This document shows, one piece after another, positions 35,500 through 44,029 of a stretch of DNA of 47,538 nt. The position numbers and the translations under genes were made by a program. The stretch is from contig JAAYCQ010000220.1 in NCBI GenBank assembly GCA_012729715.1, positions 1 to 47,538 on the forward strand, in the 5' to 3' direction. The notes beneath the pieces were generated by a model. It had not been told where the DNA came from, ran no database searches, and saw nothing but the letters and a program-made list of their open reading frames with translations. The stretch is from Syntrophomonadaceae bacterium (GTDB lineage Bacteria > Bacillota > Syntrophomonadia > Syntrophomonadales > Syntrophomonadaceae). Each line of letters starts with the position of its first letter. Positions within the stretch are counted from its first letter, which is position 1.

Positions 35500-36642
35500 C
35501 TATTGAGCATCTTTGGCACTATCTCTGGTTGGATTCAGAATCATCTGTACTTGCTGGTCGGAGAGATTATAATTATAGAACTTTGTATAATATTGCTTAA
35601 TTTCTTTTTCAATACTATACTCGGAGAACAGCTTAGGCTGGTTCTTCTGTGCCATCCACTTCAGCATGAGCGGCGTATCTCCGCTGGGAGGAAACCATCT
35701 GTAAATACCAAGCGGTATCTTGTAAACCTGCCCTTTTTGCACTGCTGCAACTTTACTCCAGTCCTGACCTTTAATGGTGTTTTTCAAAAGGTCTTCTGCC
35801 AAAGTCGGGGTAAAGTTGGTGATATAGATAATTTCAGGATTCCATTTATATATTTGTTCCATATTTACTTGCCCAAGCATTTTTATATCTTCAGCTACAT
35901 CCTGTGCTCCCGTAGTTCTCAGCCAGTAATTTCCGAAGAAATTGCTGCCTGCTACTTCTATCTTCTTTTCATCCAGTCGGTAGATTATAAGAGCTCTGGG
36001 CTTTTCTTGTTCTGTCAAGTTTGCGGTTTTATTGGTAATTGACTTCTCAACTTCACGACCATAATTTATTATTTCATCTGCTCGAGTCTCCAGCTTCATT
36101 ACTTCGCCTACTAGTTTTACCCATGAATTGAGAATTTCCACCGTATTACCATCCGGTCTTGCCATGGGCTGTACGGCTATGGCAGGTATCCCTGCTGCTT
36201 CCAATAGCTTAAGTTCCTTTTCATTGTTACCACGATAAAATACTACATCGGGCTTGAGCTTCATCAATTCTTCGATATTCAAATCTTCTCCTTTGATAAA
36301 GTCTGATTCAGCCTGCATTATTTCTGGGGCTAATATTTTCAACATGGAATTTTCCGCCGCACTTTTGCATGCAGGATGAACTCCTACCAGTTTAGAACAA
36401 GATCCATTGGCTAAGAAGTATACCGCTGCCAAGGGCAGTATACTGGTAACCACGACTCGCTCAATTTTGGTGGGTATTTTAACCGTTCTCCCGTTCTGAT
36501 CGACGACTGTCTTATATTCTTTCTCCTGTGATACCGCCGGTGTCTTCTTATCACTAACTTGCTTGTTGCACCCTAACACGCCGGTCATAATAAATGCCAG
36601 TACCAGTAAAAGCGCTGTTAACTTCATAAAATGCCTTTTCAT
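35500..36642 (-). CDS. Metal-chelate/corrinoid ABC importer binding lipoprotein (PF01497 type)
   Basis: 380 aa from the ATG at 36642, eight bases after AAGGGAG; an ATG at 36666 would overlap the upstream gene and lacks a site. It has a lipoprotein signal with lipobox GVLGC (about residue 25). The fold is the two-lobe helical-backbone binder: KTVVDQNGRTVKIPTKIERVVVTSILPLAAVYFL, LMKLKPDVVFYRG and YKWNPEIIYITN. It lies 2 bases after the second NifD/K-like gene, which ties import to the reductase. The ligand may be a metal chelate or tetrapyrrole; neither can be decided. Confidence 0.92.
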   Translation of the reverse strand: MKRHFMKLTALLLVLAFIMTGVLGCNKQVSDKKTPAVSQEKEYKTVVDQNGRTVKIPTKIERVVVTSILPLAAVYFLANGSCSKLVGVHPACKSAAENSMLKILAPEIMQAESDFIKGEDLNIEELMKLKPDVVFYRGNNEKELKLLEAAGIPAIAVQPMARPDGNTVEILNSWVKLVGEVMKLETRADEIINYGREVEKSITNKTANLTEQEKPRALIIYRLDEKKIEVAGSNFFGNYWLRTTGAQDVAEDIKMLGQVNMEQIYKWNPEIIYITNFTPTLAEDLLKNTIKGQDWSKVAAVQKGQVYKIPLGIYRWFPPSGDTPLMLKWMAQKNQPKLFSEYSIEKEIKQYYTKFYNYNLSDQQVQMILNPTRDSAKDAQ

Positions 36643-36644
36643 GG

Positions 36645-37868
36645 CTAAATCTCCCTTCCATGCCAATAATTATATGAGCTTCTTTCATCCATCATTTGTT
36701 CTTCAAAAAATGCTTTGCCTCCCTCCCCGATATAATCGATATCTCTATCCCAGTAAAGACGACTGGAAAGAGCAATATGCGGGAATTCAATATATTTTCC
36801 TCTGTACTCAGGATTAAGTGCAGCCTTATATAGTGGGTCGCCTATAATCATTTCATAATGATTCTCTCCGGTGATAACAGCCAAATCATCTTCCTGTTGT
36901 AGAAAGATGTCTTCTTTCTCTCGCAGAATATTATCCATACTAAGGAAAGATGCTACGTTTACCTGGCTAATACCAAAATCCATACGAAGGCAAGTACGAA
37001 TAGAATTACTCATAACCTGCTCACCTATAATAAGCACCTTATTTATATGGCTTTTATTTTTGTTTGAACTTCGAGTTATGTTGCTTTCCTGCTGAATTCC
37101 ACCCTCATGACGGATGATATCCCTAAAATAGCGACTGGCCTGATCTCCGATAGGAATCCCTGTCACATAAGGAATGTTGTATTTTTCCTGCATGTAACGC
37201 GCAGTTGCCAAACCTGACCAGGATACGATCATATTTAATTTGGCCTTACAAGCAAGTGTTATATCATCTATTTGTGTTCCCACTCCCCAAATTGAAATAT
37301 TGCTATATCCGGCCTTTTTTATCTGATCTATAACTTTCTTGATATTTGCCTGACTTCCCATATCGAGCGGGGTAGCTCCAATAATATTAATCTCAGGAGC
37401 AGCAAGGGATTCAAGCGCAAAGGGGTTTATAAATCTCTGCGCCAGTTCCATAAAAGCAGTTGATTGCCCCACATCATACAGTTTCATTCCATTAGTATCA
37501 AAAGCCAACGTTGGCAGTCCTGTTCTTTTGGAAATTATCCTTGCCAGTGCCCGATAATCCGTACCCATAACCATCGGGGCCGGGCTACCCAGTATGGCAA
37601 TGAATTTGCGCTTCAATGCTACTACAGCATCATTCAGCTTACCCAGCAGTTTCTCCTCATCACCCAGCACCGCTTCATTTTCGCGCAGCCCGGAACTAAA
37701 GACAGCACTTGTACCATCATACCAGCGAGGTTCATCATATCCGGTATAATTGCCGGTACAGCCACCTGCATCATGTATGACAACAATTCCTCCCATTTCA
37801 AACAATACTGCACATACTCCTGAATAATCAGGAGCAAAGGGAGGCAAGTACTTGTATAGTCCGTCCAT
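36645..37868 (-). CDS. Nitrogenase component 1-like protein (NifK/D family), subunit 2
   Basis: 407 aa of the nitrogenase component 1 fold. Two P-cluster-type cysteines are seen: C19 in DYSGVCAVL and C37 in DAGGCTGNY. The third position, where others have a Cys six residues before the Gly of the IGDD-like motif, is Pro here (GSPAPMVMGTD). FeMo-cofactor ligands are absent. The partner at 37883 has three cysteines, so a shared cluster would rely on five thiols plus another ligand or be a smaller cluster. AGGGGGT precedes the ATG. The family covers reductases of dinitrogen, chlorophyllide, F430 precursors and methylthio-alkanes, plus uncharacterised members such as this. Confidence 0.88.
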   Translation of the reverse strand: MDGLYKYLPPFAPDYSGVCAVLFEMGGIVVIHDAGGCTGNYTGYDEPRWYDGTSAVFSSGLRENEAVLGDEEKLLGKLNDAVVALKRKFIAILGSPAPMVMGTDYRALARIISKRTGLPTLAFDTNGMKLYDVGQSTAFMELAQRFINPFALESLAAPEINIIGATPLDMGSQANIKKVIDQIKKAGYSNISIWGVGTQIDDITLACKAKLNMIVSWSGLATARYMQEKYNIPYVTGIPIGDQASRYFRDIIRHEGGIQQESNITRSSNKNKSHINKVLIIGEQVMSNSIRTCLRMDFGISQVNVASFLSMDNILREKEDIFLQQEDDLAVITGENHYEMIIGDPLYKAALNPEYRGKYIEFPHIALSSRLYWDRDIDYIGEGGKAFFEEQMMDERSSYNYWHGREI

Positions 37869-37882
37869 TTATATCTACCCCC

Positions 37883-39193
37883 TTATATAACCAAGCCGGA
37901 ATCATATACTTGTTCCCGGTGACTCCTGGGATTATTCACTGCATCAAGCATTTGTCTAAGTAGAGATATTACACCGCGATATCCATAGGGTTGCGAATCC
38001 AGTGTAAGTGGGACGGTCTTTGCACCCGCGCAGAAATATCCGGCTTCCAAGCCGATGGCCAGGTCTACCGTAAGCTTCTCTTCCAGAATATCAACCATCG
38101 TGGGATGTATATTTGTGAATACCCTTATATTCGGCCGGTTAATTTGGAGCCATCTAAGATGCTCCTGGTCAAAATCAAGTAGCTGATCAGCAAAAATATA
38201 AGGCACCGCAAAGCCATACTCACTAAGGGCCCGTGCCAATTCAAAGGGACTGGCGTTTATGCTCTCTCCTACCGCAATGCTTATCTGCCCCAAACGGCGT
38301 TGATAATATCTGATTTCCCCCAGTACTTCCTCCCGAAATCGTTCTGTATCCAGTTTAACTTCCAGAAATTGTTCCAGCCTGCTATAAGCTCCCGTAATAT
38401 TATCCATCCCATATACTACCGGCTCAAAGCAAAAGGGAAGCCCCAGTTTCCTTTCCATATCCTGTGCAGCCAGGCGGCCGGCTGGTTTTAGCAGAATATT
38501 ATGTGTCGAGCATCCCATCGAATATAGCTCTTCCAAACTTGAGCAGGCTGCGATATGTCTGATTTTATTTATCCCAGCTCGGCAGAGTACTTCGTAAAAC
38601 TCGCTGTCCTCCTCAATCGGAGCAAAACACCCAACAATATTTACACCGCTGTCACTGGTAGTCGAATGAGGAATAAAGTCATAAATTGCCTGTTGGACTG
38701 AAAATTCCGGGGCAGTTTTCCTTTCCCTTGTGATAGGATCCATTCGGCACAGCCTGACCGCTATGTCATAATCTTTAGCAATTCTTGTGGAAATCGTATC
38801 GTAGTCCGAGCCTAGCAGATCATCAATACAGGTTGAACATATAATCATTGCTCTGGGTTTGGGTTTTACAGAGTTTAATATTTCCGCTGTAGCCAGAGTG
38901 ATTTTATCCAGATGCTGCCCGGTAACAACATCATTTTCGCTTATTTGTAAAAAGAACAGCCTTTTCTTAAATCCCAAGTGAAAACCCGCTATTGCCCCAT
39001 GACGGCCACATGCTGCAGGCGATACAAAAAGCATTACCGATTCCGGTACCAGTAAAGCAACTCGGATAATGCCCCAACCCCCTGAACCCGGCGAGCAATA
39101 ATGCATATAATTTTGGGGACTCAATTTAGGGCTGCCCTTTAAATCACATTCTCCAACTTCCGTAATAGGCAAAGAAAAAACTTGCCCATTCAT
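37883..39193 (-). CDS. Nitrogenase component 1-like protein (NifD/K family), subunit 1
   Basis: 436 aa. Three P-cluster-type cysteines: C33 ([13 protein letters not shown]), C62 (SPAACGRHG) and C122 ([13 protein letters not shown]), in the spacing of NifD/NifK. The FeMo-cofactor cysteine and histidine of NifD (C275, H442 in Azotobacter) have no equivalents: the relevant segments read [20 protein letters not shown] and SQPYGYRG. So it should bind a substrate or another cofactor in that cavity. Its ATG overlaps the reductase stop (ATGA), and the next gene follows by 14 bases. It is probably the partner of the 36645 protein in a heterotetramer fed with electrons by the NifH-like protein. Confidence 0.88.
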   Translation of the reverse strand: MNGQVFSLPITEVGECDLKGSPKLSPQNYMHYCSPGSGGWGIIRVALLVPESVMLFVSPAACGRHGAIAGFHLGFKKRLFFLQISENDVVTGQHLDKITLATAEILNSVKPKPRAMIICSTCIDDLLGSDYDTISTRIAKDYDIAVRLCRMDPITRERKTAPEFSVQQAIYDFIPHSTTSDSGVNIVGCFAPIEEDSEFYEVLCRAGINKIRHIAACSSLEELYSMGCSTHNILLKPAGRLAAQDMERKLGLPFCFEPVVYGMDNITGAYSRLEQFLEVKLDTERFREEVLGEIRYYQRRLGQISIAVGESINASPFELARALSEYGFAVPYIFADQLLDFDQEHLRWLQINRPNIRVFTNIHPTMVDILEEKLTVDLAIGLEAGYFCAGAKTVPLTLDSQPYGYRGVISLLRQMLDAVNNPRSHREQVYDSGLVI

Positions 39194-39948
39194 TGCCCGC
39201 CCCCCTCTGCCACCAAGTTCTGTGCAATATCCATAATAATGTGTGAGATCGGCAGTTCGGGGTTCCCTTCAATTACCGTTTGGTTTTGTTCTTCGAATAT
39301 TGCAATATTATTGTCGCGCGGAATGTCGCCTATGATTTTGATTCCGAGTTCTTCGGCAAATGTACCGACTATTTTGCCTTCATCCGGCATATTACGCCTA
39401 TTTAAAATTAAGCCTCGCAAGCTAGCATAATTACGGTCAGCAAAGTTATCAATAGCTGTCTTGATATTACGTGCTGCAAAAAGCGCCATTTTCTCACCCG
39501 AGGTTACTATTATCACTTCGTCCGCGTAACCTTCCCTAATAGGCATAGCAAAGCCTCCGCAAACCACGTCGCCAAGTACATCATAAAAAACAATATCGGG
39601 TTGATATACTTCAAAGGCATGCAGTTCTTCCAGAATGTTAAAAGTAGCTATGATGCCCCGACCTGCACATCCGATTCCCGGAGTAGGACCACCCGCTTCT
39701 ATACACAGGATTCCATTAAATCCTTCTACTACGATATCTTGCAATGATGGATAATAGCCTTTTTCCTTAAGATAATTCATAACCGGCATTACTGCCTCAC
39801 CCCGCGTAAGCTTGAGTGTCGAATCAGCCTTGGGATCACAGCCAATTTGCATAACCTTGAACCCAAGCATAGAGATGGCTGCCGCAAGTGAACTGGTAAT
39901 AGTAGACTTTCCTATACCGCCTTTGCCATAAACTGCAATTTTTTTCAT
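39190..39948 (-). CDS. NifH-like nitrogenase iron protein (BchL/CfbC/NflH type)
   Basis: 252 aa from the ATG at 39948, six bases after AAGGAG; a TTG six bases earlier is not needed. Walker A is GKGGIGKST. The two cysteines that hold the [4Fe-4S] cluster between subunits are present: GIGCAGRG (C94) and [12 protein letters not shown] (C130), together with the Arg that is ADP-ribosylated in true NifH. The protein would give single electrons, driven by ATP, to the partner. It is short at the C terminus against NifH and starts the operon. Substrate cannot be told from this subunit. Confidence 0.95.
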   Translation of the reverse strand: MKKIAVYGKGGIGKSTITSSLAAAISMLGFKVMQIGCDPKADSTLKLTRGEAVMPVMNYLKEKGYYPSLQDIVVEGFNGILCIEAGGPTPGIGCAGRGIIATFNILEELHAFEVYQPDIVFYDVLGDVVCGGFAMPIREGYADEVIIVTSGEKMALFAARNIKTAIDNFADRNYASLRGLILNRRNMPDEGKIVGTFAEELGIKIIGDIPRDNNIAIFEEQNQTVIEGNPELPISHIIMDIAQNLVAEGGGQ

Positions 39949-40057
39949 TAGCAACTCCTTCTATATTTAGAATTTAATCATTTTGTTCAAAACTCATATA
40001 CTGACTATAAATTCATTTATTAAACATTCCATGTGCCTTTGCAAATTCCTCCTATGT

Positions 40058-40087
40058 ATTCTATATATTATCAAAGGTTATAGTCAA
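40058..40087 (-). promoter_or_regulatory. Promoter of the nitrogenase-like operon
   Basis: On the minus strand TTGACT (40082-40087), 18 bases, TAGAAT (40058-40063). It gives a leader of about 100 bases before the NifH-like ATG. A weak AGGAGG near 40050 is too far from any ATG to decide a start. Confidence 0.6.
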
Positions 40088-40282
40088 TCGCCCCCCCAAG
40101 TTCGACCAATACAGCATTATAATACTATTGCATTTATAATATAGCCAGCTATGTTTACATGCAGCTAATTCATAATACATGGAACAATTGCCGACTGAAT
40201 TTTAACAAAGTCAGGAATAGCCCCGCCTATTCTCTACTATATTCTAGATATTTTTACATTTTGTAACACCTATATATTTATA

Positions 40283-40312
40283 TTGACATTTATCGCTTAA
40301 TACTGCTATTAT
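40283..40312 (+). promoter_or_regulatory. Promoter of the acetate transporter gene
   Basis: TTGACA (40283-40288), 18 bases, TATTAT (40307-40312). The leader to the ATG is about 250 bases long. Confidence 0.7.
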
Positions 40313-40572
40313 TCAAATAAGTAGCCTGAATATTCTGTTGATTGTATCTCCGTTAATTTTACCTTTTCTGTAATACTCCCTTCCTATAGATAAACTGGAT
40401 TTCGGCTTGGATGCAGTAACATGTTTTCCCCTTGGTATTGTTTTTAATTTATAGCGGCTTTGTCAGGTAAAGTGTCTTTACCTTTAAGGCAAATTTATCC
40501 TCGGGGGGGTGATGGAGAGTATCTTTGATTTCTAAATCAGGTTTTAAATGTTAAGAGAGGGAGGAGTAATAA

Positions 40573-41172
40573 ATGTCGTCTAACGAGCATAATGGCTGGG
40601 CAAGTCCTGCACCGGCCGGTTTGGTAGCGCTGGCTATAGCATGTTTTTGCTTTTATGCGCTCCTGGCAGGTAAGGTAGACCATTCTTGCATCCCCTTATT
40701 GGGTTTTTGGTTATTGGGAGGTTTCTTTGTACAAATTATCGTTGGAATAGTTGATTTAAAAGGCGGTCATACTACCGGCGGTAATGTTTTTCTCTTCTTC
40801 TCCGCATTCTTTATGCTGGTAGGGGGCCTGGAGTTTATCTTTAAGTATTTCGCTGCTGCCAATGGTTGGGCTATAGATGCGAGGATAGATGGATGGGCTT
40901 GGCTGGTTCTTTGGATAGTCTTAGTTATGTGGACTCCAGCCTACTTAAAACAATCCCCCCTGGTAATGAGCCTGGTTGTTTTGGCCCTGGATGTTGCCGT
41001 ATTTTTTGTAGCTTTTATGGATTTGCAGTTAATTTCCCGCGACTTTGCTCCTATAGCTGGTACTTTCCTGTTAATCGGAGGCATTCTGGGTATATATGTA
41101 GCTTCAGCAATTATTCTTAACACCGCTTTCTCCAAAAACGTGTTGCCCATGCCGGGGCCAATCTTAAAATAG
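40573..41172 (+). CDS. satP: Acetate/succinate transporter, GPR1/FUN34/YaaH (SatP) family
   Basis: 199 aa with six membrane helices. It has the family signature near the N terminus (ASPAPAGLVALAIACF, equivalent of NPAPLGL) and short loops. SatP proteins pass acetate or succinate with protons through the membrane, as hexamers. Its place just upstream of a beta-oxidation enzyme and a CoA-transferase fits export of acetate formed in fatty-acid oxidation, or its uptake to feed the CoA-transferase. GGAGG precedes the ATG. It is followed by a terminator at 41201-41229. Confidence 0.93.
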   Translation: MSSNEHNGWASPAPAGLVALAIACFCFYALLAGKVDHSCIPLLGFWLLGGFFVQIIVGIVDLKGGHTTGGNVFLFFSAFFMLVGGLEFIFKYFAAANGWAIDARIDGWAWLVLWIVLVMWTPAYLKQSPLVMSLVVLALDVAVFFVAFMDLQLISRDFAPIAGTFLLIGGILGIYVASAIILNTAFSKNVLPMPGPILK

Positions 41173-41200
41173 ACGGCGTTTAATTTAATATTTCCTCATA

Positions 41201-41229
41201 CAGTGGATCCAATAGGTCCACTGTTTTTT
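41201..41229 (+). terminator. Rho-independent terminator of satP
   Basis: CAGTGGA (41201-41207) pairs with TCCACTG (41217-41223), followed by six T. Confidence 0.88.
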
Positions 41230-41518
41230 ATTACCCGGTCCCGGCATCTCCTCGTACCCTGTACCTGATCTAATCATTACAGATGAATAGGGATTTATTA
41301 TTCCTAAACCGAGGTCAACCATCTATCAAATATAACCCGACCTTACTTCTTTCCTTCCTCGCCTCCTCTCCCCTACCCCTTACTCACTTACCCTTTACCC
41401 TTCACTCATAGCCCCTCTACTTAATCGGCAATCCAAAAGATTACGGAATGAAAAAGTTAAACCAGTCATATAAACTAACAATAGAATTCTAGGCCGAAAA
41501 ACATATATGTGGAATCTA

Positions 41519-41547
41519 TTGACAATTTTATTATTTACCAGTTAAAT
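41519..41547 (+). promoter_or_regulatory. Promoter of the crotonase-CoA transferase pair
   Basis: TTGACA (41519-41524), 17 bases, TTAAAT (41542-41547). The leader to 41719 is about 165 bases. Confidence 0.6.
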
Positions 41548-41718
41548 GTAATTAAGCCTTCTGTTATTTACACTCCCGGTATTCCATCCTGGTATCCTTT
41601 CTAAATGTGTTAAACGTTGTATTCTTTGTCGCAACCAAATTTTCCGAATATTTTAATTATTACCGCAACTACCGGGGAGAGGATAGCTGAAGGTTAGAAA
41701 TCAAAGGGGGGTATGGGG

Positions 41719-42498
41719 ATGGATTTTAAAACTATTGTTTACACCAAAGACTCTGGAATTGCCACGGTGCAATTAAACCGACCCGAAGTCTTAAACGCTA
41801 TTAATGAAGATGTCCTGCTCGATTTATCGCATGCCATGGATGATATGGTTAAAGATGATTCTGTTCGGGTGCTGGTAGTTAAGGGTAATAAAGAAGCGTT
41901 TGCCGCCGGTGCAGACATCAAAAGCTTTGTAAATTATTCTCCTCAGGATGCACACCAATATATTACCCAGGTACAAAAGGGAATGAATATGCTGATGGCG
42001 CTGGATAAACCTAGTATTGCTTCTATTTCTGGTTACGCCCTGGGGGGTGGTTGTGAGCTGGCTTTGGCCTGCGATATTCGCATCGCGGCTGACAATGCCG
42101 TTTTTGGCCTGCCGGAGATTAACCTGGGAATTATTCCCGGCGGCAGCGGCACCTTGAGATTGACCCGTCTGGTAGGTGAAGGTAAAGCCAAGGAACTAAT
42201 TTTTCTAGGCGAGATTTTTGATGCCCAGAAGGCTTGGGAATTAGGACTTATAAACCGCCTGGTGTCACTCGAAGATCTGGAAGCAGAAACTCTTAAATTG
42301 GCTCGAAAATTGACCAGGAAACCACCTGTCGCATTGCATTCGGCCAAAGAACTAATTCATTTAAGTTATGATGTGGACATTCATACCGGGCTAATGATGG
42401 AAAAAGAAAAGTTTGCCTATCTCTTTTCCACCGAAGACCAAAGAGAAGGCATGTTAGCTTTCCTGGAAGGTCGCAAAGCATCATTCCAGGGTAAATAG
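41719..42498 (+). CDS. Enoyl-CoA hydratase (crotonase)
   Basis: 259 aa from the ATG at 41719; the ATG at 41713 is too close to AAAGGGGGG. Catalytic features are all present: FAAGADIKSF (oxyanion hole), GYALGGGCELALACDIRI with the first Glu and FGLPEINLGIIPGGSGTLRL with the second, as in rat crotonase. It adds water to trans-2-enoyl-CoA, such as crotonyl-CoA, to give 3-hydroxyacyl-CoA in beta-oxidation or butyrate synthesis. The gene precedes a CoA-transferase by 57 bases on one message. Confidence 0.93.
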   Translation: MDFKTIVYTKDSGIATVQLNRPEVLNAINEDVLLDLSHAMDDMVKDDSVRVLVVKGNKEAFAAGADIKSFVNYSPQDAHQYITQVQKGMNMLMALDKPSIASISGYALGGGCELALACDIRIAADNAVFGLPEINLGIIPGGSGTLRLTRLVGEGKAKELIFLGEIFDAQKAWELGLINRLVSLEDLEAETLKLARKLTRKPPVALHSAKELIHLSYDVDIHTGLMMEKEKFAYLFSTEDQREGMLAFLEGRKASFQGK

Positions 42499-42555
42499 GA
42501 GGTTCCAATCTATATTTTAGGTTCCTTGGAACATGTGACATTAAAAGGGGGAGTT

Positions 42556-43890
42556 ATGATGAGTAATATGGTGAATAAATGGGAGGAATTATATAAACAA
42601 AAGTTAATGAGCGCCGATGAAGCGGCTAAACTGTTTGAATCCGGCGACGGTATAGTGGCACCTCTTTCCAATGGGCAGCCTTTAGGTCTGGTCAATGCTG
42701 TAGCCAAAAGAATTCGCGAAGGTGGTTTGACTGATATCCTTTACGTGAGCGGTGTTGATGTAAGATGGTTTGACTTATATCACCCGGATCTGGTGGGAAA
42801 AGTAACTATTGATTCAGGTTTCGTGGCACCGGCGACCCGCCATGGCGTAGGTCAGGGTATGTTTACTTATACTCCCTGCCGTCTGGGTGAGACGGTAGAT
42901 ATGATTTCCCGCTGCCGTGAGGTTGATGTTTGCACTATGGTAGTATCACCCATGGATAAACACGGTTTTTTCAGCACCGGTTGTAATGTGGACTGGGGCT
43001 GGGAAGCAGCCAAGGTTAGTAATCCCCGAGTGATTATTGTAGAAGTCAATGAAAACATGCCCCGTACCTACGGAAATAACCAGGTACATATCAGCGAGGT
43101 AACTGCAGTAATTGAAAATCACATTCCCCTGGTTGAACTGCCTCACATACCAATAACTGATAAGGATGAAAAAATTGGTCGTTTTATTGCGGAAATGATT
43201 GAAGATGGCTCCTGTATTCAAATTGGTATCGGCAGTATGCCTAACTCACTGGCCAATTTCCTTATGGATAAAAAAGACCTGGGAATTCATTCGGAGATGC
43301 TAACAGATAGTATGGTAGACCTTTATGATGCCGGTGTAATAAGCTGCAACAAGAAGAATTTTATGCCTTATAAATGGGTAGGTTCGTTCGCCCTGGGTAC
43401 CAGAAAGCTCTATGACTTTATCCACGAAAATCCCATGGTAGAGATGCATTCTACTAAATTTGTTAACGACCCTTACATTATCGGTAAAAATGATAATATG
43501 ATATCGGTAAACGGGACCATGGAAGTTGACCTAAGCGGGCAATGTGCATCTGAGTCGATTGGATTTATGCAGTATACCGGTACGGGTGGACAGCTTGATT
43601 TTGTTCAAGGAACCTGGCGTTCTAAAGGGGGCAAGTCCTTCCTTACCCTTTATTCAACCTATACCGATAAGAATGGAGAAGTGCAATCAAAGATAGTACC
43701 CAGCCTGAGTAATGGTATGTTTACCACGGTTTCCCGCACCGAAGTTCAATATGTAGTAACCGAATATGGGGTGGCTGATTTGAAGGGGCAAAATTTAAGA
43801 ACCAGGGTAAAGGAATTGATGTCTATCGCCCATCCTGATTTCCGCCCCTGGTTAGAATGGCAGGCGCGGAAGATGAATTTTATTCCTTAA
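42556..43890 (+). CDS. Acetyl-CoA hydrolase/transferase family CoA-transferase
   Basis: About 444 aa from ATG at 42556 (GGGGGAG is just upstream; a second ATG is 3 bases on, a TTG at 42526 less likely). It is the length of 4-hydroxybutyrate and butyrate:acetate CoA-transferases. It shows SADEAAKLFESGDGIVAPL, VSPMDKHGFFSTG, GSCIQIGIGSMPNSLANFL, GIHSEMLTDSMVDLYDAGVI (Glu at about 246, equivalent of the catalytic Glu238) and [30 protein letters not shown]. It would transfer CoA between acetate and butyrate, crotonate or a hydroxy acid. Paired with crotonase and acetate transporter. Ends before the hairpin at 44003-44029. Confidence 0.92.
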   Translation: MMSNMVNKWEELYKQKLMSADEAAKLFESGDGIVAPLSNGQPLGLVNAVAKRIREGGLTDILYVSGVDVRWFDLYHPDLVGKVTIDSGFVAPATRHGVGQGMFTYTPCRLGETVDMISRCREVDVCTMVVSPMDKHGFFSTGCNVDWGWEAAKVSNPRVIIVEVNENMPRTYGNNQVHISEVTAVIENHIPLVELPHIPITDKDEKIGRFIAEMIEDGSCIQIGIGSMPNSLANFLMDKKDLGIHSEMLTDSMVDLYDAGVISCNKKNFMPYKWVGSFALGTRKLYDFIHENPMVEMHSTKFVNDPYIIGKNDNMISVNGTMEVDLSGQCASESIGFMQYTGTGGQLDFVQGTWRSKGGKSFLTLYSTYTDKNGEVQSKIVPSLSNGMFTTVSRTEVQYVVTEYGVADLKGQNLRTRVKELMSIAHPDFRPWLEWQARKMNFIP

Positions 43891-44002
43891 TAAGAGAATA
43901 GACTATGGATGCGAACTCGCTTCGCTCGCGCGGATTTCATAAGGATTAACACGGTGGATTATTATAAAATAATTGTTACGCGTATTTCCTGATGTATGTT
44001 TA

Positions 44003-44029
44003 AAACCGGGGGTTTTTAGCCCCCGGTTT
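44003..44029. terminator. Bidirectional terminator
   Basis: AAACCGGGGG (44003-44012) pairs with CCCCCGGTTT (44020-44029). The stop codon of the minus-strand aminotransferase gene lies in its loop, so it serves both convergent genes. Confidence 0.85.

Larger units (their letters stand above)
39949..40572. other. Intergenic region between divergent operons
   Basis: 624 AT-rich bases with the nitrogenase-like promoter (40058-40087) and the satP promoter (40283-40312). A GGTAAAG/CTTTACC hairpin with a 3-base loop (40466-40482) lies in the satP leader. No gene longer than a few codons fits. Confidence 0.65.
41173..41718. other. Intergenic region
   Basis: 546 bases. They hold the satP terminator, a pyrimidine-rich tract of C, T and A with repeated CCTTTACCC/CCCTTACTC-type words (41350-41410) and the crotonase promoter at 41519-41547. 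The tract is the reverse complement in type of the G-rich tract at 20781. No coding signal. Confidence 0.6.

Noticed and set aside
33601-39948. True nitrogen fixation genes
   Set aside because: FeMo-cofactor Cys and His ligands are missing and no NifE, NifN or NifB gene is present.
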